From an uncultured Muribaculaceae bacterium (GTDB lineage Bacteria > Bacteroidota > Bacteroidia > Bacteroidales > Muribaculaceae), in NCBI GenBank assembly GCA_947381945.1, contig CANCXM010000008.1, forward strand, positions 1 through 64,000: a stretch of 64,000 nucleotides of DNA, in the 5' to 3' direction. A program made the position numbers and the translations under genes. Shown one piece after another: positions 53,458 through 62,798 of this stretch (positions are counted from its first letter, which is position 1; each line of letters begins with the position of its first letter). A model generated the notes under the pieces. That model saw only the letters and a program-made list of their open reading frames with translations, made no database searches and had not been told where the DNA came from.

Positions 53458-55281
53458 TCAGAGAGATTTCAGATACTGGAAATCTTTGGTCAGACCTGCG
53501 TTGTTCTTAATCTTTTCGTCAACAGCAGGGCCATTGTTCTCCCACACGTTGCCGGGACCGTTAGCGTTCTGGAGATACTTCTCACCCTCCGTCCAGTTGT
53601 CCTTGACGTTGATGAACGATGAGCCTTCGTCGGTGTAGAGATAGAACCAGTGGTTGGGATCATGGGCATAGCCGGGGACGTAGATGTCGCGCACACAGTT
53701 CTCTGTCACCCAACTGTGGGGTTGAGATCCGAGTGTGTAGACACCGGCCACGTCATACATGTGTTTGGCGTAGTGATGAATGAGATTGGCGTGTACGCGG
53801 TTGTTGCGCATACAGTTGACCGTACGGGTCCAGCCCCATCCGAGGTTGATTCCGCTATACGATACATCGTTTATCTCATTGTGCTCGATGTTGATACCTT
53901 TGACGTAACCGGCGCAGATGCCAAGCGTGCCCCAGTCTTCGTTGGTCACATCGGTAATAAGATTGTTGGCGATTGTAAGGTCGGAGCAAACCTCACGGCC
54001 GTCAGCAGGATCGTAAGGAAGGTGGGTTTCGTGTGAAGCAGGGCTGAAGTTTCCGACCACGATACCGTTGCCGGCAATGTCACGGAAGAGGCAACCCTCA
54101 ATCAGACCACCCTCAGTACCCCACTCATAGTCGAGACCCGACGAACCGAGGTGTTCGAAACGGCATTTCAGGAAATCCACGTCGGAAGCACCCTTGACAA
54201 CCACAGCCGAAGCCGGACGGCCGAGCCAGCCCTGATTGTCGAGCTTATGGTTCTGCGGACGCTCCATCTTGGGGTTGATTTTATAGCCGTCGGTCATGTA
54301 CATGCCTGCCTGAAGAGGCACATGACCCATCAGGGACGGACGCATCCATGTGGTGTATTCAAAGCCTATATTCTCGATTCTGACATTCTCAACACGGCGG
54401 TCGAGAGTGCCTTCGATTGTCATAAGTGTCTCCACGGCAGGGACAACCGCATCCTCAATCGTCTCTCCGGGGAGAGGATAGTAATAAAGTTTGCGTGTGT
54501 CGATGTCGTGATACCATTCGCCGGGAGCATCAAGAAGTTCCTTGGCGTTTGTCAGATAGAATGCAGAGTTATGACCGTCGGTAGTCACCATCGGGCGCGG
54601 CCAGGGATGCTCGAACTGAATGCGGCTTTCAGGATTGTGGAAACGCACGGCAGCACTGTCGCCCTGAATGTCAATCGATTTGATGCGGAGATTAGCCACA
54701 CACCACATCTCATGAAGTACCATTTCGGGATATGGCGCGTTCTTGATTTTCTTAACCGCCTCGGCAGGAACCCACAGCACTTCATTGGCTGGGTCGTTGC
54801 TGATGATGCGATACATCTTCTCGAAATCCTCGACATCGCGCGCGCGTACAGCCTTCTTTCCATTGACATAGAGCTGTCGGAAATCAAGCGGACGGCCATT
54901 GAACTGCGGAACATCGGCAACCATCAGTTTGCCCTGACGCTTCCATCCCTCGATTTTCACTCCTCCGCTAAGCCATGCACCTCCGGCGGAAGTGATGACC
55001 GTCGGGGATGACGGCGTACCGCTGTCCTCAGGACGGACAAAGACCGGTTCATATATATTATATGTACCCTCGGCAAGATGGATTGTTATGCCCGACTCCA
55101 CACCGGGAGCGGAGAGACGGCGCATTTCGCGTGCCTGACGCAGCGCAGATGTCAGGGTGGCCTTAGGCGCACCCTGACTACCGTCGTTGGCATCGCTGCC
55201 CGACGGCGCTACATAGACATCCGCAGCGTATAGCGATAGAATCGAGAGGAGGAATCCTCCGGTCAAAATCAATTTCTTCAT
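53458..55281 (-). CDS. GH141 alpha-L-fucosidase (RG-II chain A)
   Basis: The 607-residue secreted protein (MKKLILTGGFLLSILSLYA-A) opens with 'DVYVAPSGSDANDGSQGAPKATLTSA', as in right-handed beta-helix proteins with a parallel coil start. A beta-sandwich insert (~200-300) and coils to ~560 follow, with Asp/Asn-rich motifs 'NHKLDNQGWLGRPASAVVVKG' and 'HDPNHWFYLYTDEGSS'. The layout matches GH141, whose founder BT1002 is an alpha-L-fucosidase of RG-II chain A. Pectin-lyase-type activity is possible for beta-helices in general but less likely given the neighbours GH127 and GH78-GH138, which I recall in the same order in B. thetaiotaomicron. Confidence 0.82.
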   Translation of the reverse strand: MKKLILTGGFLLSILSLYAADVYVAPSGSDANDGSQGAPKATLTSALRQAREMRRLSAPGVESGITIHLAEGTYNIYEPVFVRPEDSGTPSSPTVITSAGGAWLSGGVKIEGWKRQGKLMVADVPQFNGRPLDFRQLYVNGKKAVRARDVEDFEKMYRIISNDPANEVLWVPAEAVKKIKNAPYPEMVLHEMWCVANLRIKSIDIQGDSAAVRFHNPESRIQFEHPWPRPMVTTDGHNSAFYLTNAKELLDAPGEWYHDIDTRKLYYYPLPGETIEDAVVPAVETLMTIEGTLDRRVENVRIENIGFEYTTWMRPSLMGHVPLQAGMYMTDGYKINPKMERPQNHKLDNQGWLGRPASAVVVKGASDVDFLKCRFEHLGSSGLDYEWGTEGGLIEGCLFRDIAGNGIVVGNFSPASHETHLPYDPADGREVCSDLTIANNLITDVTNEDWGTLGICAGYVKGINIEHNEINDVSYSGINLGWGWTRTVNCMRNNRVHANLIHHYAKHMYDVAGVYTLGSQPHSWVTENCVRDIYVPGYAHDPNHWFYLYTDEGSSFINVKDNWTEGEKYLQNANGPGNVWENNGPAVDEKIKNNAGLTKDFQYLKSL

Positions 55282-55349
55282 AAAAACAATTCAGTCAGTG
55301 GAGAGGATTTTGAAACTATCCGACAATAAACATTAATGTGGATGAAATA

Positions 55350-57437
55350 TCAACGTGCAAGCGGGAGCCATACGCTCATTTCCGACTTGTCGCGGTTGCC
55401 CCATGCGAAATAGGGTATAAGTGTCACCTTCACCTTCTTGTCGGCGCTTCCGACCTCGCGGTAAAGTTTGCCGGTCCAGTCACCGCCGTCAACGAGACGC
55501 GCCTCGGTTTCGAGCGCAACCATACGGCTGCCGTCGATGGTAATATCCTTCGTTGTGAAAGTTGCGTCGGCAGGGATAAGCACGTCGTCAAGTTTCTTTC
55601 CACCCTCAATGTCTATGCCTTCGAGACAGTAGACGAGCGGACCGCGTTTGATTGCGGTGTGGTTGCGTGTCTCCTCGACGAGAGGATTCGATTCAAGGAG
55701 CTTGGTCTTCATCTCCATGTCGAAAGTCACCTCATCGCCGGCTTTCCATTTGCGGTCAAGGGTGATATAGCTGTCGGGAGTGACGGTGACATTCTCCTTC
55801 ACACCGTTGACGGCGACAGTAGCGTTGTCGCACCACGAGGGAACACGGAGTTTAAGGGCAAGTTTCTCTTTCTTGGGAACCTCAACCATTGTAAGGACGA
55901 CCTTGCCATCGTAGGGATAGCCGGTGCGCTGGGTCACGACAAGGGGTTTCTTCTTGCCGAGGGAAGTGCGCAGCTCGCTGTCGCCGTAGAGGTTACACCA
56001 AAGTGTGCTGTCGTTGACGGTATAGGCATAGTTCTGAGCCTCGCAGATTGTGCGGAGAGTGTTGGGAGGACAGCAGAAACAGCTGATGTATTCCTCGCGG
56101 GTCTTGGGCCAGCGGAGGGTATAGGGGAGATCGTCGCTCATGCGGAGCGGGTTGGTGTAGAAATACTTCTTGCCGTCAAGGCTCACGCCGCTGAGCACAC
56201 TGTTGTAGAGCGCGGTCTCAACGATGTCGGCATACTTGGCATCGCCGGTGGCCTCAAGCATACGCCAGTTGAAAAGCATGTTGCCAATGTTGGCACAGGT
56301 CTCGTTGTGGGCCGTGCTGTTGGGGAGCTGATAGGGGCGCCCATAGCTCTGGTGAACCTTCTGGATGCTGTCAGGCTCGTAGTTGGTACCGTCGGGCGAA
56401 GTGCCGTCATAAAGAGCACCGCAGGCTCCGGTGACATACATCTTACGGTTGACAATATCGTTCCAGATGCTTGTGAGGTTCTTCATCAACTGCTCCTCGC
56501 CTGTTTCGGCATATAGGTCGGCGACACCGGCATAGAGGTAGTTGGCGCGCACGGCATGACCCATTGCGTTGTACTGGTCACGGAAGGGGATACGGTCCTG
56601 ATTGTCGTCGGTACCGTTCTCCACAAGTCCGCGGATGTTGATTAGATTGTTTGCAAGGTCAAGATAACGTGGATTTCCTGTCTCGCGATACATCTCGACC
56701 ACACCCATGTAGTGGGAGGGGCAGATGGCATTGCGCGCAAGCTCGGCTGATGCGGTCTCGTAGAAGTGACAGAGGAAATCTGTAGCTTTGACCGCTGCAT
56801 CGAAAAGCTCAGTCTTGCTTGTGGCGCGCTTATGGATGATACCGGCCATCATGAGGTGACCGAGATTGTATGTCTCAAAGTTCAGACGGTTGGCGAAAGC
56901 GCCCTTCTCGTCCTCACCACCGACCTTGGTACCGATGACTGTCTGCTCCTTATGGTGGGCATGGGTATCGACACCGCGATTACGCTCGTCGATGATGACC
57001 GGAGTATGGATATAGCCGTCGGCACGCTGCGCTTTCACAACCTGCTCGATAAACTTATCCATAAGAGCATCAAGTTTCGGATCCTTATTGACAGCATAGA
57101 CAGCGGCTACAGCCTCAAGCCACTTGTACATGTCACCATCATGGAAGGGAGGGCCCCAATGTTCGCCCTCACAGGTTCCGGCTGCAATCTCGAAATTGCG
57201 GAAACCGTGTGAGATGTCGGGGTTGGACCATGTCTCCCACATGCTCTGAAGGGATGTTCCGCTATAGACATCGAAACGCTCACCCCAGAATCCGCCGGTC
57301 CATTTGACCGCACCGACAGGGGTGTTTACCATAACGGCATGTTTGCTTTCAGACATGTCCGTAAGTCCTCCTCCCTGCGCAAATGCGCCCAATGAAATCA
57401 CTGCACAGGAAACAATGGTATTAAATCTTTGAAACAT
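55350..57437 (-). CDS. GH127 glycosidase (aceric acid hydrolase type, RG-II chain B)
   Basis: The 695-residue secreted protein begins with a signal peptide ending near AFA-Q. It holds the GH127 (alpha/alpha)6 barrel ('GGFWGERFDVY', 'SHGFRNFEIAAG', 'RADGYIHTP') and the C-terminal beta-sandwiches. The zinc and cysteine-nucleophile pattern is present: Glu379-x-Cys381 in NETCANIG and Cys455-Cys456 in CFCCPPN, like bifidobacterial HypBA1. In the B. thetaiotaomicron RG-II system the GH127 enzyme BT1003 removes aceric acid from chain B, and the neighbour order here (GH141 next) supports the same role. Beta-L-arabinofuranosidase is the alternative. It is first in train 1. Confidence 0.87.
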   Translation of the reverse strand: MFQRFNTIVSCAVISLGAFAQGGGLTDMSESKHAVMVNTPVGAVKWTGGFWGERFDVYSGTSLQSMWETWSNPDISHGFRNFEIAAGTCEGEHWGPPFHDGDMYKWLEAVAAVYAVNKDPKLDALMDKFIEQVVKAQRADGYIHTPVIIDERNRGVDTHAHHKEQTVIGTKVGGEDEKGAFANRLNFETYNLGHLMMAGIIHKRATSKTELFDAAVKATDFLCHFYETASAELARNAICPSHYMGVVEMYRETGNPRYLDLANNLINIRGLVENGTDDNQDRIPFRDQYNAMGHAVRANYLYAGVADLYAETGEEQLMKNLTSIWNDIVNRKMYVTGACGALYDGTSPDGTNYEPDSIQKVHQSYGRPYQLPNSTAHNETCANIGNMLFNWRMLEATGDAKYADIVETALYNSVLSGVSLDGKKYFYTNPLRMSDDLPYTLRWPKTREEYISCFCCPPNTLRTICEAQNYAYTVNDSTLWCNLYGDSELRTSLGKKKPLVVTQRTGYPYDGKVVLTMVEVPKKEKLALKLRVPSWCDNATVAVNGVKENVTVTPDSYITLDRKWKAGDEVTFDMEMKTKLLESNPLVEETRNHTAIKRGPLVYCLEGIDIEGGKKLDDVLIPADATFTTKDITIDGSRMVALETEARLVDGGDWTGKLYREVGSADKKVKVTLIPYFAWGNRDKSEMSVWLPLAR

Positions 57438-57471
57438 AATCAGTTAGGATTAGATATAAGAATTTAGATTA

Positions 57472-57501
57472 CAAAGTTAAAAAAATAAGCCCATACTTCC
57501 A
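57472..57501 (-). promoter_or_regulatory. Putative promoter of RG-II train 1 (upstream of GH127)
   Basis: On the minus strand TAACTTTG (57479-57472) matches the TAnnTTTG -7 box exactly, and a TTGG (57501-57498) lies 18 bases upstream, one mismatch from TTTG. The start codon at 57437 is 35 bases downstream. The region 57438-57670 is a divergent AT-rich promoter zone; no confident box for the plus-strand GH29 gene was found. Confidence 0.45.
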
Positions 57502-57670
57502 ACTTTCAGCGTGGTTTTAATTGGAAAATTACAATAAGTATGAATATTTACCATCCAAAATCTTTGAACAGGCCACACTTATTATCATTCTGACAATAAG
57601 TTTCATGACAAAATCTATATTTTTCAAAAATTATGCGTAAATTTACATCCTTAACCTATACCATCTACAC

Positions 57671-58987
57671 ATGAACCAATTCAGCAAAATCATTTCCGGG
57701 ATTCTTCTTGCAATGTTCCCGGCACAGATAAGCGCAAGCAGTCCTGAAACCGCCTACCAACCGTCGGCGGAAGTAATAGCGTCGCAACAGGAATTCGAGG
57801 CTGACCGCTTCGGTATTTTTATCCATTGGGGCATATATAGCATGTTTGCCCGTGGGGAGTGGTATCTCAACTACAGGCCGAAGGCTGATGAGTATGCCAA
57901 AGCGGCCAAGGGCTTCTATCCGGCCGACTTCAACGCCGCCGACTGGGTTTCGGCCATAAAGGAGTCCGGTGCCCGCTACATCTGCTTCACAACCCGCCAT
58001 CACGATGGATTCTCGATGTTCCACACCAAGGAGTCGGACTACAACATCGTGGATGCCACGCCGTTCAAGCGCGATGTCCTGAAAGAGCTATCCGATCAAT
58101 GTCAGCGTCAGGATGTGAAGCTCCACCTTTACTATTCCCACATCGACTGGACCCGCGAGGATTACCCCTGGGGACGAACAGGACGGACTACAGGCAAGGA
58201 TTCAATCAAAGCCGACTGGCCCCACTATTATGCCTTCATGAACCGTCAGCTCAACGAACTTCTCACGAACTACGGCCCGATACGTGCCATCTGGTTCGAC
58301 GGCTGGTGGGACCACGACGAGGACAGCATCCCGTTCAACTGGGAACTGCCCGAGCAATATGCCATGATACACCGTCTGCAACCGTCATGCCTCATCGGCA
58401 ACAACCATCACCAGACACCTTTCCCCGGCGAGGACATACAGATTTTCGAACGTGACCTTCCGGGTGAGAACACCGCCGGTCTTTCCGGACAGGCAATCAG
58501 CCGCCTGCCCCTTGAGACATGCAACACAATGAACGGCATGTGGGGATATAAGATTGAGGATACCAACTACAAGGACACCCGTACACTCATCCATTATCTC
58601 GTCAAGACAGCCGGTATGGGTGCAAACCTCCTGCTCAACATCGGTCCGCAGCCAAACGGAGAGCTTCCCGCTGCAGCCATCGACCGCCTGAAGGATATGG
58701 GTGAATGGATGCGCCAGAACGGCGAGACCATCTATGGCACAAAGGCAGGGCCATTCCCCGCCCAGGAATGGGGCACGACAACTGCCAAGGATAAGCGGCT
58801 GTTTGTCCATCTGCTCACACCGACATCGACCGACATCATGCTTCCCGCCGACCTTAAAATCAAAAAGGCCGTCAGCTTTGCCGACGGCTCAAAGGTGAAC
58901 TACACCAAGGATAAAAACGGTGTCACCCTGCATCTCGACGCCCTCCCCGAAAGCATCGACCACATAATCGAACTGGAATTGAAATAA
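57671..58987 (+). CDS. GH29 alpha-L-fucosidase
   Basis: The 438-residue secreted protein (signal ending near ISA-S) has the GH29 barrel: 'RFGIFIHWGIYSMFARGEWY', 'ARYICFTTRHHDGFSMF', 'RDVLKELSDQC' and 'AIWFDGWWDHDED' with nucleophile Asp210. The C-terminal beta-sandwich (~350-438) is present. GH29 enzymes release alpha-L-fucose with retention. It leads a plus-strand operon, divergent from train 1, and could assist with fucose or 2-O-methyl-fucose of RG-II or act on host glycans. The acid/base position is not clear from sequence. Confidence 0.9.
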   Translation: MNQFSKIISGILLAMFPAQISASSPETAYQPSAEVIASQQEFEADRFGIFIHWGIYSMFARGEWYLNYRPKADEYAKAAKGFYPADFNAADWVSAIKESGARYICFTTRHHDGFSMFHTKESDYNIVDATPFKRDVLKELSDQCQRQDVKLHLYYSHIDWTREDYPWGRTGRTTGKDSIKADWPHYYAFMNRQLNELLTNYGPIRAIWFDGWWDHDEDSIPFNWELPEQYAMIHRLQPSCLIGNNHHQTPFPGEDIQIFERDLPGENTAGLSGQAISRLPLETCNTMNGMWGYKIEDTNYKDTRTLIHYLVKTAGMGANLLLNIGPQPNGELPAAAIDRLKDMGEWMRQNGETIYGTKAGPFPAQEWGTTTAKDKRLFVHLLTPTSTDIMLPADLKIKKAVSFADGSKVNYTKDKNGVTLHLDALPESIDHIIELELK

Positions 58988-58992
58988 TCACC

Positions 58993-59757
58993 ATGTCACG
59001 CACGTCCATCCCCTCCCCTATCCTTGAAGTCTGCTGTGGAGACCTTGAAAGTGTCATTGAAGCGAAAGCCGGAGGCGCACAGCGCATCGAACTGTGCAGC
59101 GCGCTTTCAGAAGGGGGACTTACCCCCTCGGCCGGACTTCTCGCAGAAGCAATCCGGCAAGGAATTGCCAAAGTCCATGTCCTCATCCGGCCGCGCAACG
59201 GAGATTTCCTCTACACGGAAAGTGAAGTCGCGGTGATGGAACATGACATACGCGCAGCCGTTGCAGCCGGAGCTGACGGCGTTGTCATCGGAGCTTTGAC
59301 GGAGGATGGAGAAATCGACATCCCTACATGCCGACGGCTCGTCGAAGCAGCCGGAAGCGCATCGGTCACCTTCCACCGAGCTTTCGACCTGTGTCGCAAT
59401 CCTGAAAAAGCACTTGAAGAAATCATTGCTCTCGGCTGCGACCGCATCCTGACCTCCGGTCTGGCGCAGTCGGCCCTCACAGGAGCGGAAATGCTTGCAA
59501 GCCTCAACCGCCTTGCAGCCGGACGCATCATCCTTCTCGCCGGTGGAGGCGTGAATCCGGAAAACGCCCGTGAAATCATGAATCTCACCGGACTCAACGA
59601 ACTCCATGCCTCCGCCAAGACGACAACAGGAAGCCGGATGAAATTTCGGCGCGAGGCAGTCAACATGGGTGATGCCGGAAAGGACGAATATTCCCGCCAA
59701 GTCACCGATGCCTCCACGGTCGCAGAAATCATCCGTGCAATGAACACTATACAATAA
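58993..59757 (+). CDS. cutC: CutC family protein
   Basis: The 254-residue cytoplasmic protein matches CutC throughout: 'ILEVCCGDLESVIEAKAGGAQRIELC' region, 'VHVLIRPRNGDFLYTESE', 'GADGVVIGALTEDGEID', 'FHRAFDL' and 'RILTSG', with a TIM-barrel length typical for the family. CutC was linked to copper homeostasis in E. coli, but the evidence is disputed. The 5-base gap to GH29 and 32-base gap to the transglutaminase-like gene show an operon, so a role linked to sugar or surface metabolism is possible. No copper-related neighbours are seen. Confidence 0.92.
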   Translation: MSRTSIPSPILEVCCGDLESVIEAKAGGAQRIELCSALSEGGLTPSAGLLAEAIRQGIAKVHVLIRPRNGDFLYTESEVAVMEHDIRAAVAAGADGVVIGALTEDGEIDIPTCRRLVEAAGSASVTFHRAFDLCRNPEKALEEIIALGCDRILTSGLAQSALTGAEMLASLNRLAAGRIILLAGGGVNPENAREIMNLTGLNELHASAKTTTGSRMKFRREAVNMGDAGKDEYSRQVTDASTVAEIIRAMNTIQ

Positions 59758-59789
59758 GCCAACCATCACGCCCACATCCACCCGACTCC

Positions 59790-62411
59790 ATGAAAACAAC
59801 CATCATCAGCCACTGCCTTGCAAGCGCACTCTCGATAGCATCGCCATTCTGCATCGCGGCTTCTCCCATAGACCCTGCAATCCAAGCGGATTTCAACAAA
59901 AGAGAAAGTTCGATAAACGACAACAGCATCCAAGCATGGTTCGCCTCGCGCAGCGACCTCACTCCGCAAGAGGAGGAAGCCATGAGATTTCTCTATGCCT
60001 ACATGGTCCTCCCCGACCGCAACGGATACACACCGGACTTCTACCTCACCAATGTCCGCTCATCATTCCTTGCGCGTGAGGAAATGCCGTGGGGCAAGAC
60101 TGTGCCCGAACGCGAATTCCGCCACTTCGTCCTTCCCGTCCGCGTCAACAACGAAAGCCTTGACCTCTCGCGTCCGGCATTTTACGAAGAACTCAAAGAA
60201 CGCATACGCGGACTGAGCATGGAGGAGGCTATACTCGAAGTGAACCACTGGTGTCACGAAAAAGCCACCTATCAGCCATCAGATGCCCGCACAAGCAGCC
60301 CGCTCAGCACTGTCAGCCAGGCAATCGGACGCTGCGGCGAGGAGTCGACATTCACAGTCGCCGCACTCCGCGCAGTCGGCATTCCGGCCCGTCAGGTCTA
60401 CACCCCGCGTTGGGCCCACACCGACGACAATCACGCTTGGGTCGAGGCGTGGGCAAACGGCAAATGGTATTTCCTCGGAGCCTGCGAGCCTGAACCCATA
60501 TTGAACCTCGCATGGTTCAACTCGCCGGCCTCACGCGGAATGTTGATGAACACAAAGGTGTTTGGCCGCTATGACGGCCCGGAAGAGGTTCTCGAAAGGA
60601 CTCCGACAAATACCATTATAAACGTAACAGAGAATTATGCACCTGTACGCACAGTCAATGTCACTGTCAGAGACCGCAACGGAAAACCGGTGGAAAATGC
60701 AACGGTCAACTTCTCGCTCTACAACTATGCCGAATTCTACCCCGTAGCCGTAAAGAAATCTGACACAAACGGACATGCGAGCCTCAACGGCGGCATGGGC
60801 GACTTCATGGTCTGGGCATCTGACGGGACCAATTTCGGGATAGCCAAAGCATCCCCATCAGAAAGCGGAGCAGTCGACATAATTCTTGACAAAGGCCCTG
60901 AGTGGACAGGAGTGATGGAGTTCGACATTGTCCCACCCGCTCCGTCGGCCTCACTCCCTACTCCATCCGAAGCCCAACGAGAAGAAAACAACCGCCGATT
61001 GGCATACGAGGATTCGATACGCTCAGCCTACACATCAACCTTCGCCACTCACGAAAGCGCCTCAGCACTTGCATCGCGCCTCGGACTTGATAAGGATTTG
61101 ACAACCAAAATCCTCACTCAATCGCGCGGCAACCACGCCATGATTGAAGGATTTCTGAGTGCCACACCAGACACGCTGCGTGAAAAAGCACTCCGTCTTC
61201 TCAACGTCATATCTGAAAAAGACCGCCGCGACGTGAGTCGGAAAGTGCTTGCCGACCATCTTGCAACACCGGTCACAAACTCGAAGCTCTTTGACGCATA
61301 CGTCATGAATCCCCGCATCGAAAACGAACGCCTCACACCTTACAAGGCTTTCTTTGCCGACAGATTCACCCCTCGCGAACGCAACGAGTTCCGCAACAAT
61401 CCCCGGAAATGGGTGGAATGGTGCAGAAACAATATTGCCACCGACACGGTCTGGAATCTCCTTGCAATCCGCATGAATCCCGAGGCAGTGCGCGGTCTTG
61501 CCGACAACCGTTCGCGCGACATCTTCTTCGTAGCCGGTGCCCGCAGTTTCGGTATTCCCGCAAGAATCGACCCCGTCACAGGCAAAACACAGTATGCCGA
61601 CAGCAGCGACAACTGGACGGATGTCAAATTCAACGACGAACGCCTCGCTCCCGCTACTCCCAAAGGGGATCTCAAACTCAACTTTACGCCTGTGGGACGC
61701 ACGGTAGACCCGAAATACTACTCGCAATTCACCATCTCCAAAATCGAGAACGGACTGCCACGGGTGATGGAATTTGACGAGGACGACACAGCAGGCTCCA
61801 TCGAACGCAAAGGTGAGCAGTTTGACGAGGGACGCTACATGCTCATCACCGGACAGCGCATGGCCAACGGTGGAGTGCTTGCCCGAGCTGACATCTTCAA
61901 TATCCGCCCTGACCAAAGGACAGAACGCCCCCTGACCATCCGTCAGGACAGCACGGAGGTGCAGGTCATCGGCTCCTTCAATTCCGAAAACCTCTACCAT
62001 GACCTTGCCGAAGGCTCCGACAAGAGTCTGCTATCGACCACCGGACGAGGCTACTATATCCTCGGACTCATACGACCGAATAACGAACCTACGACCCACA
62101 ATCTCAACGATATATCAGCCGTAGCCTCTGAATTTGAGGCGCGTGGCAACAAAATGGTCCTCCTTTTCGCCGACCGCGAGGAGGCTGCGCGTTTTGACAA
62201 GGGGCGTTTCCCGTCGTTGCCGTCCAACGTGGTCTTCGGTACGGACATTGACGGCAAGCTCCTTGGCGAGCTTGTCGAGAACCTCAATCTCCCTGACAGT
62301 GAGCGTCCTATATTTATCATTGCCGACACCTTCAACCGCGTTGTCTTCCTCTCCCAAGGCTACACAATCGGCCTCGGCGAAACCCTCACCGATATCCTCC
62401 ACAGGCTTTGA
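59790..62411 (+). CDS. Secreted transglutaminase-like multidomain protein
   Basis: The 873-residue protein has a signal peptide (cut near CIA-A, residue ~24). Residues ~150-240 are a transglutaminase-like papain-fold domain with Cys182 in GRCGEESTF and His215 in DDNHAWVEAW; the third acidic residue probably lies in LGACEPEP. An Ig-like/carboxypeptidase-regulatory repeat follows (~280-365, 'VTVRDRNGKPVENATVNF'), then helical regions and a second domain (~500-640). The C-terminal ~110 residues ('MVLLFADREEAARF', 'RPIFIIADTFNRVVFLSQGY') look like a thioredoxin fold without a CXXC motif. A hydrolytic role on peptides or proteins is plausible; the substrate is unknown. It is the last gene of the GH29-CutC operon. 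Confidence 0.8.
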   Translation: MKTTIISHCLASALSIASPFCIAASPIDPAIQADFNKRESSINDNSIQAWFASRSDLTPQEEEAMRFLYAYMVLPDRNGYTPDFYLTNVRSSFLAREEMPWGKTVPEREFRHFVLPVRVNNESLDLSRPAFYEELKERIRGLSMEEAILEVNHWCHEKATYQPSDARTSSPLSTVSQAIGRCGEESTFTVAALRAVGIPARQVYTPRWAHTDDNHAWVEAWANGKWYFLGACEPEPILNLAWFNSPASRGMLMNTKVFGRYDGPEEVLERTPTNTIINVTENYAPVRTVNVTVRDRNGKPVENATVNFSLYNYAEFYPVAVKKSDTNGHASLNGGMGDFMVWASDGTNFGIAKASPSESGAVDIILDKGPEWTGVMEFDIVPPAPSASLPTPSEAQREENNRRLAYEDSIRSAYTSTFATHESASALASRLGLDKDLTTKILTQSRGNHAMIEGFLSATPDTLREKALRLLNVISEKDRRDVSRKVLADHLATPVTNSKLFDAYVMNPRIENERLTPYKAFFADRFTPRERNEFRNNPRKWVEWCRNNIATDTVWNLLAIRMNPEAVRGLADNRSRDIFFVAGARSFGIPARIDPVTGKTQYADSSDNWTDVKFNDERLAPATPKGDLKLNFTPVGRTVDPKYYSQFTISKIENGLPRVMEFDEDDTAGSIERKGEQFDEGRYMLITGQRMANGGVLARADIFNIRPDQRTERPLTIRQDSTEVQVIGSFNSENLYHDLAEGSDKSLLSTTGRGYYILGLIRPNNEPTTHNLNDISAVASEFEARGNKMVLLFADREEAARFDKGRFPSLPSNVVFGTDIDGKLLGELVENLNLPDSERPIFIIADTFNRVVFLSQGYTIGLGETLTDILHRL

Positions 62412-62417
62412 AGCATT

Positions 62418-62570
62418 ATTATCGGACATCTTCGATGCCCGTGGCGGAAAATTCATTCATTTACCCAGCGCATCGCTCCCGGATGCGAGCTTTGACCTTC
62501 GGTCGTCGCTCGCATCCGTCCGCTCGTGGCGGGGCTACCACCGCAGCGCTGCTTCGCAGCTTCCTGATTG
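62418..62570. repeat. Single copy of the palindromic-element repeat unit
   Basis: Bases 62418-62440 are identical to 26215-26237, and 62521-62562 matches 26311-26352 in most positions (CGCTCG, GGGGCTACCA, then GCAGCGCTGCTTCGCAGCTT). The segment between them differs: here it is a hairpin with arms 62480-62489 and 62509-62518, in the other copy a 40-base stem half. Conserved ends with a variable hairpin are the pattern of a dispersed repeat family. It begins 7 bases after the stop of the transglutaminase-like gene. The rest of the gap to 62798 holds the hairpin at 62691-62756 and nothing coding. Confidence 0.7.
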
Positions 62571-62690
62571 CCAGCTGGTTGATATTTTCTGACTGTTATC
62601 CGGTTGTTATTGCCTGATTGCTATTCGGGTAATATTTTCTGCAAAGATATGCATACGTTCCTTCCAAAAGGTGCGGTAATGCAAAACCGG

Positions 62691-62756
62691 CGAATAAAAC
62701 CTAAGGCCAAAGAACGAGCAGTATTCCTTTCGTTCTTTGGCCTTAGGTTTTATTCG
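62691..62756. terminator. Bidirectional terminator hairpin with perfect 27-bp stem
   Basis: Arms 62691-62717 and 62730-62756 are fully complementary around a 12-base loop, with A-rich and T-rich ends (AATAAAAC, GTTTTATT). It sits between the convergent transglutaminase-like gene and the MlaD gene, ending transcription in both directions. Confidence 0.75.
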
Positions 62757-62798
62757 TAGCCTGATGGATTGTATCAAGATTCCGAAAAACGGTCTTTA

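Noticed and set aside
55338..56516. Plus-strand frame (392 codons) opposite the GH127 gene
   Set aside because: Antisense shadow of a gene with conserved zinc-site cysteines.
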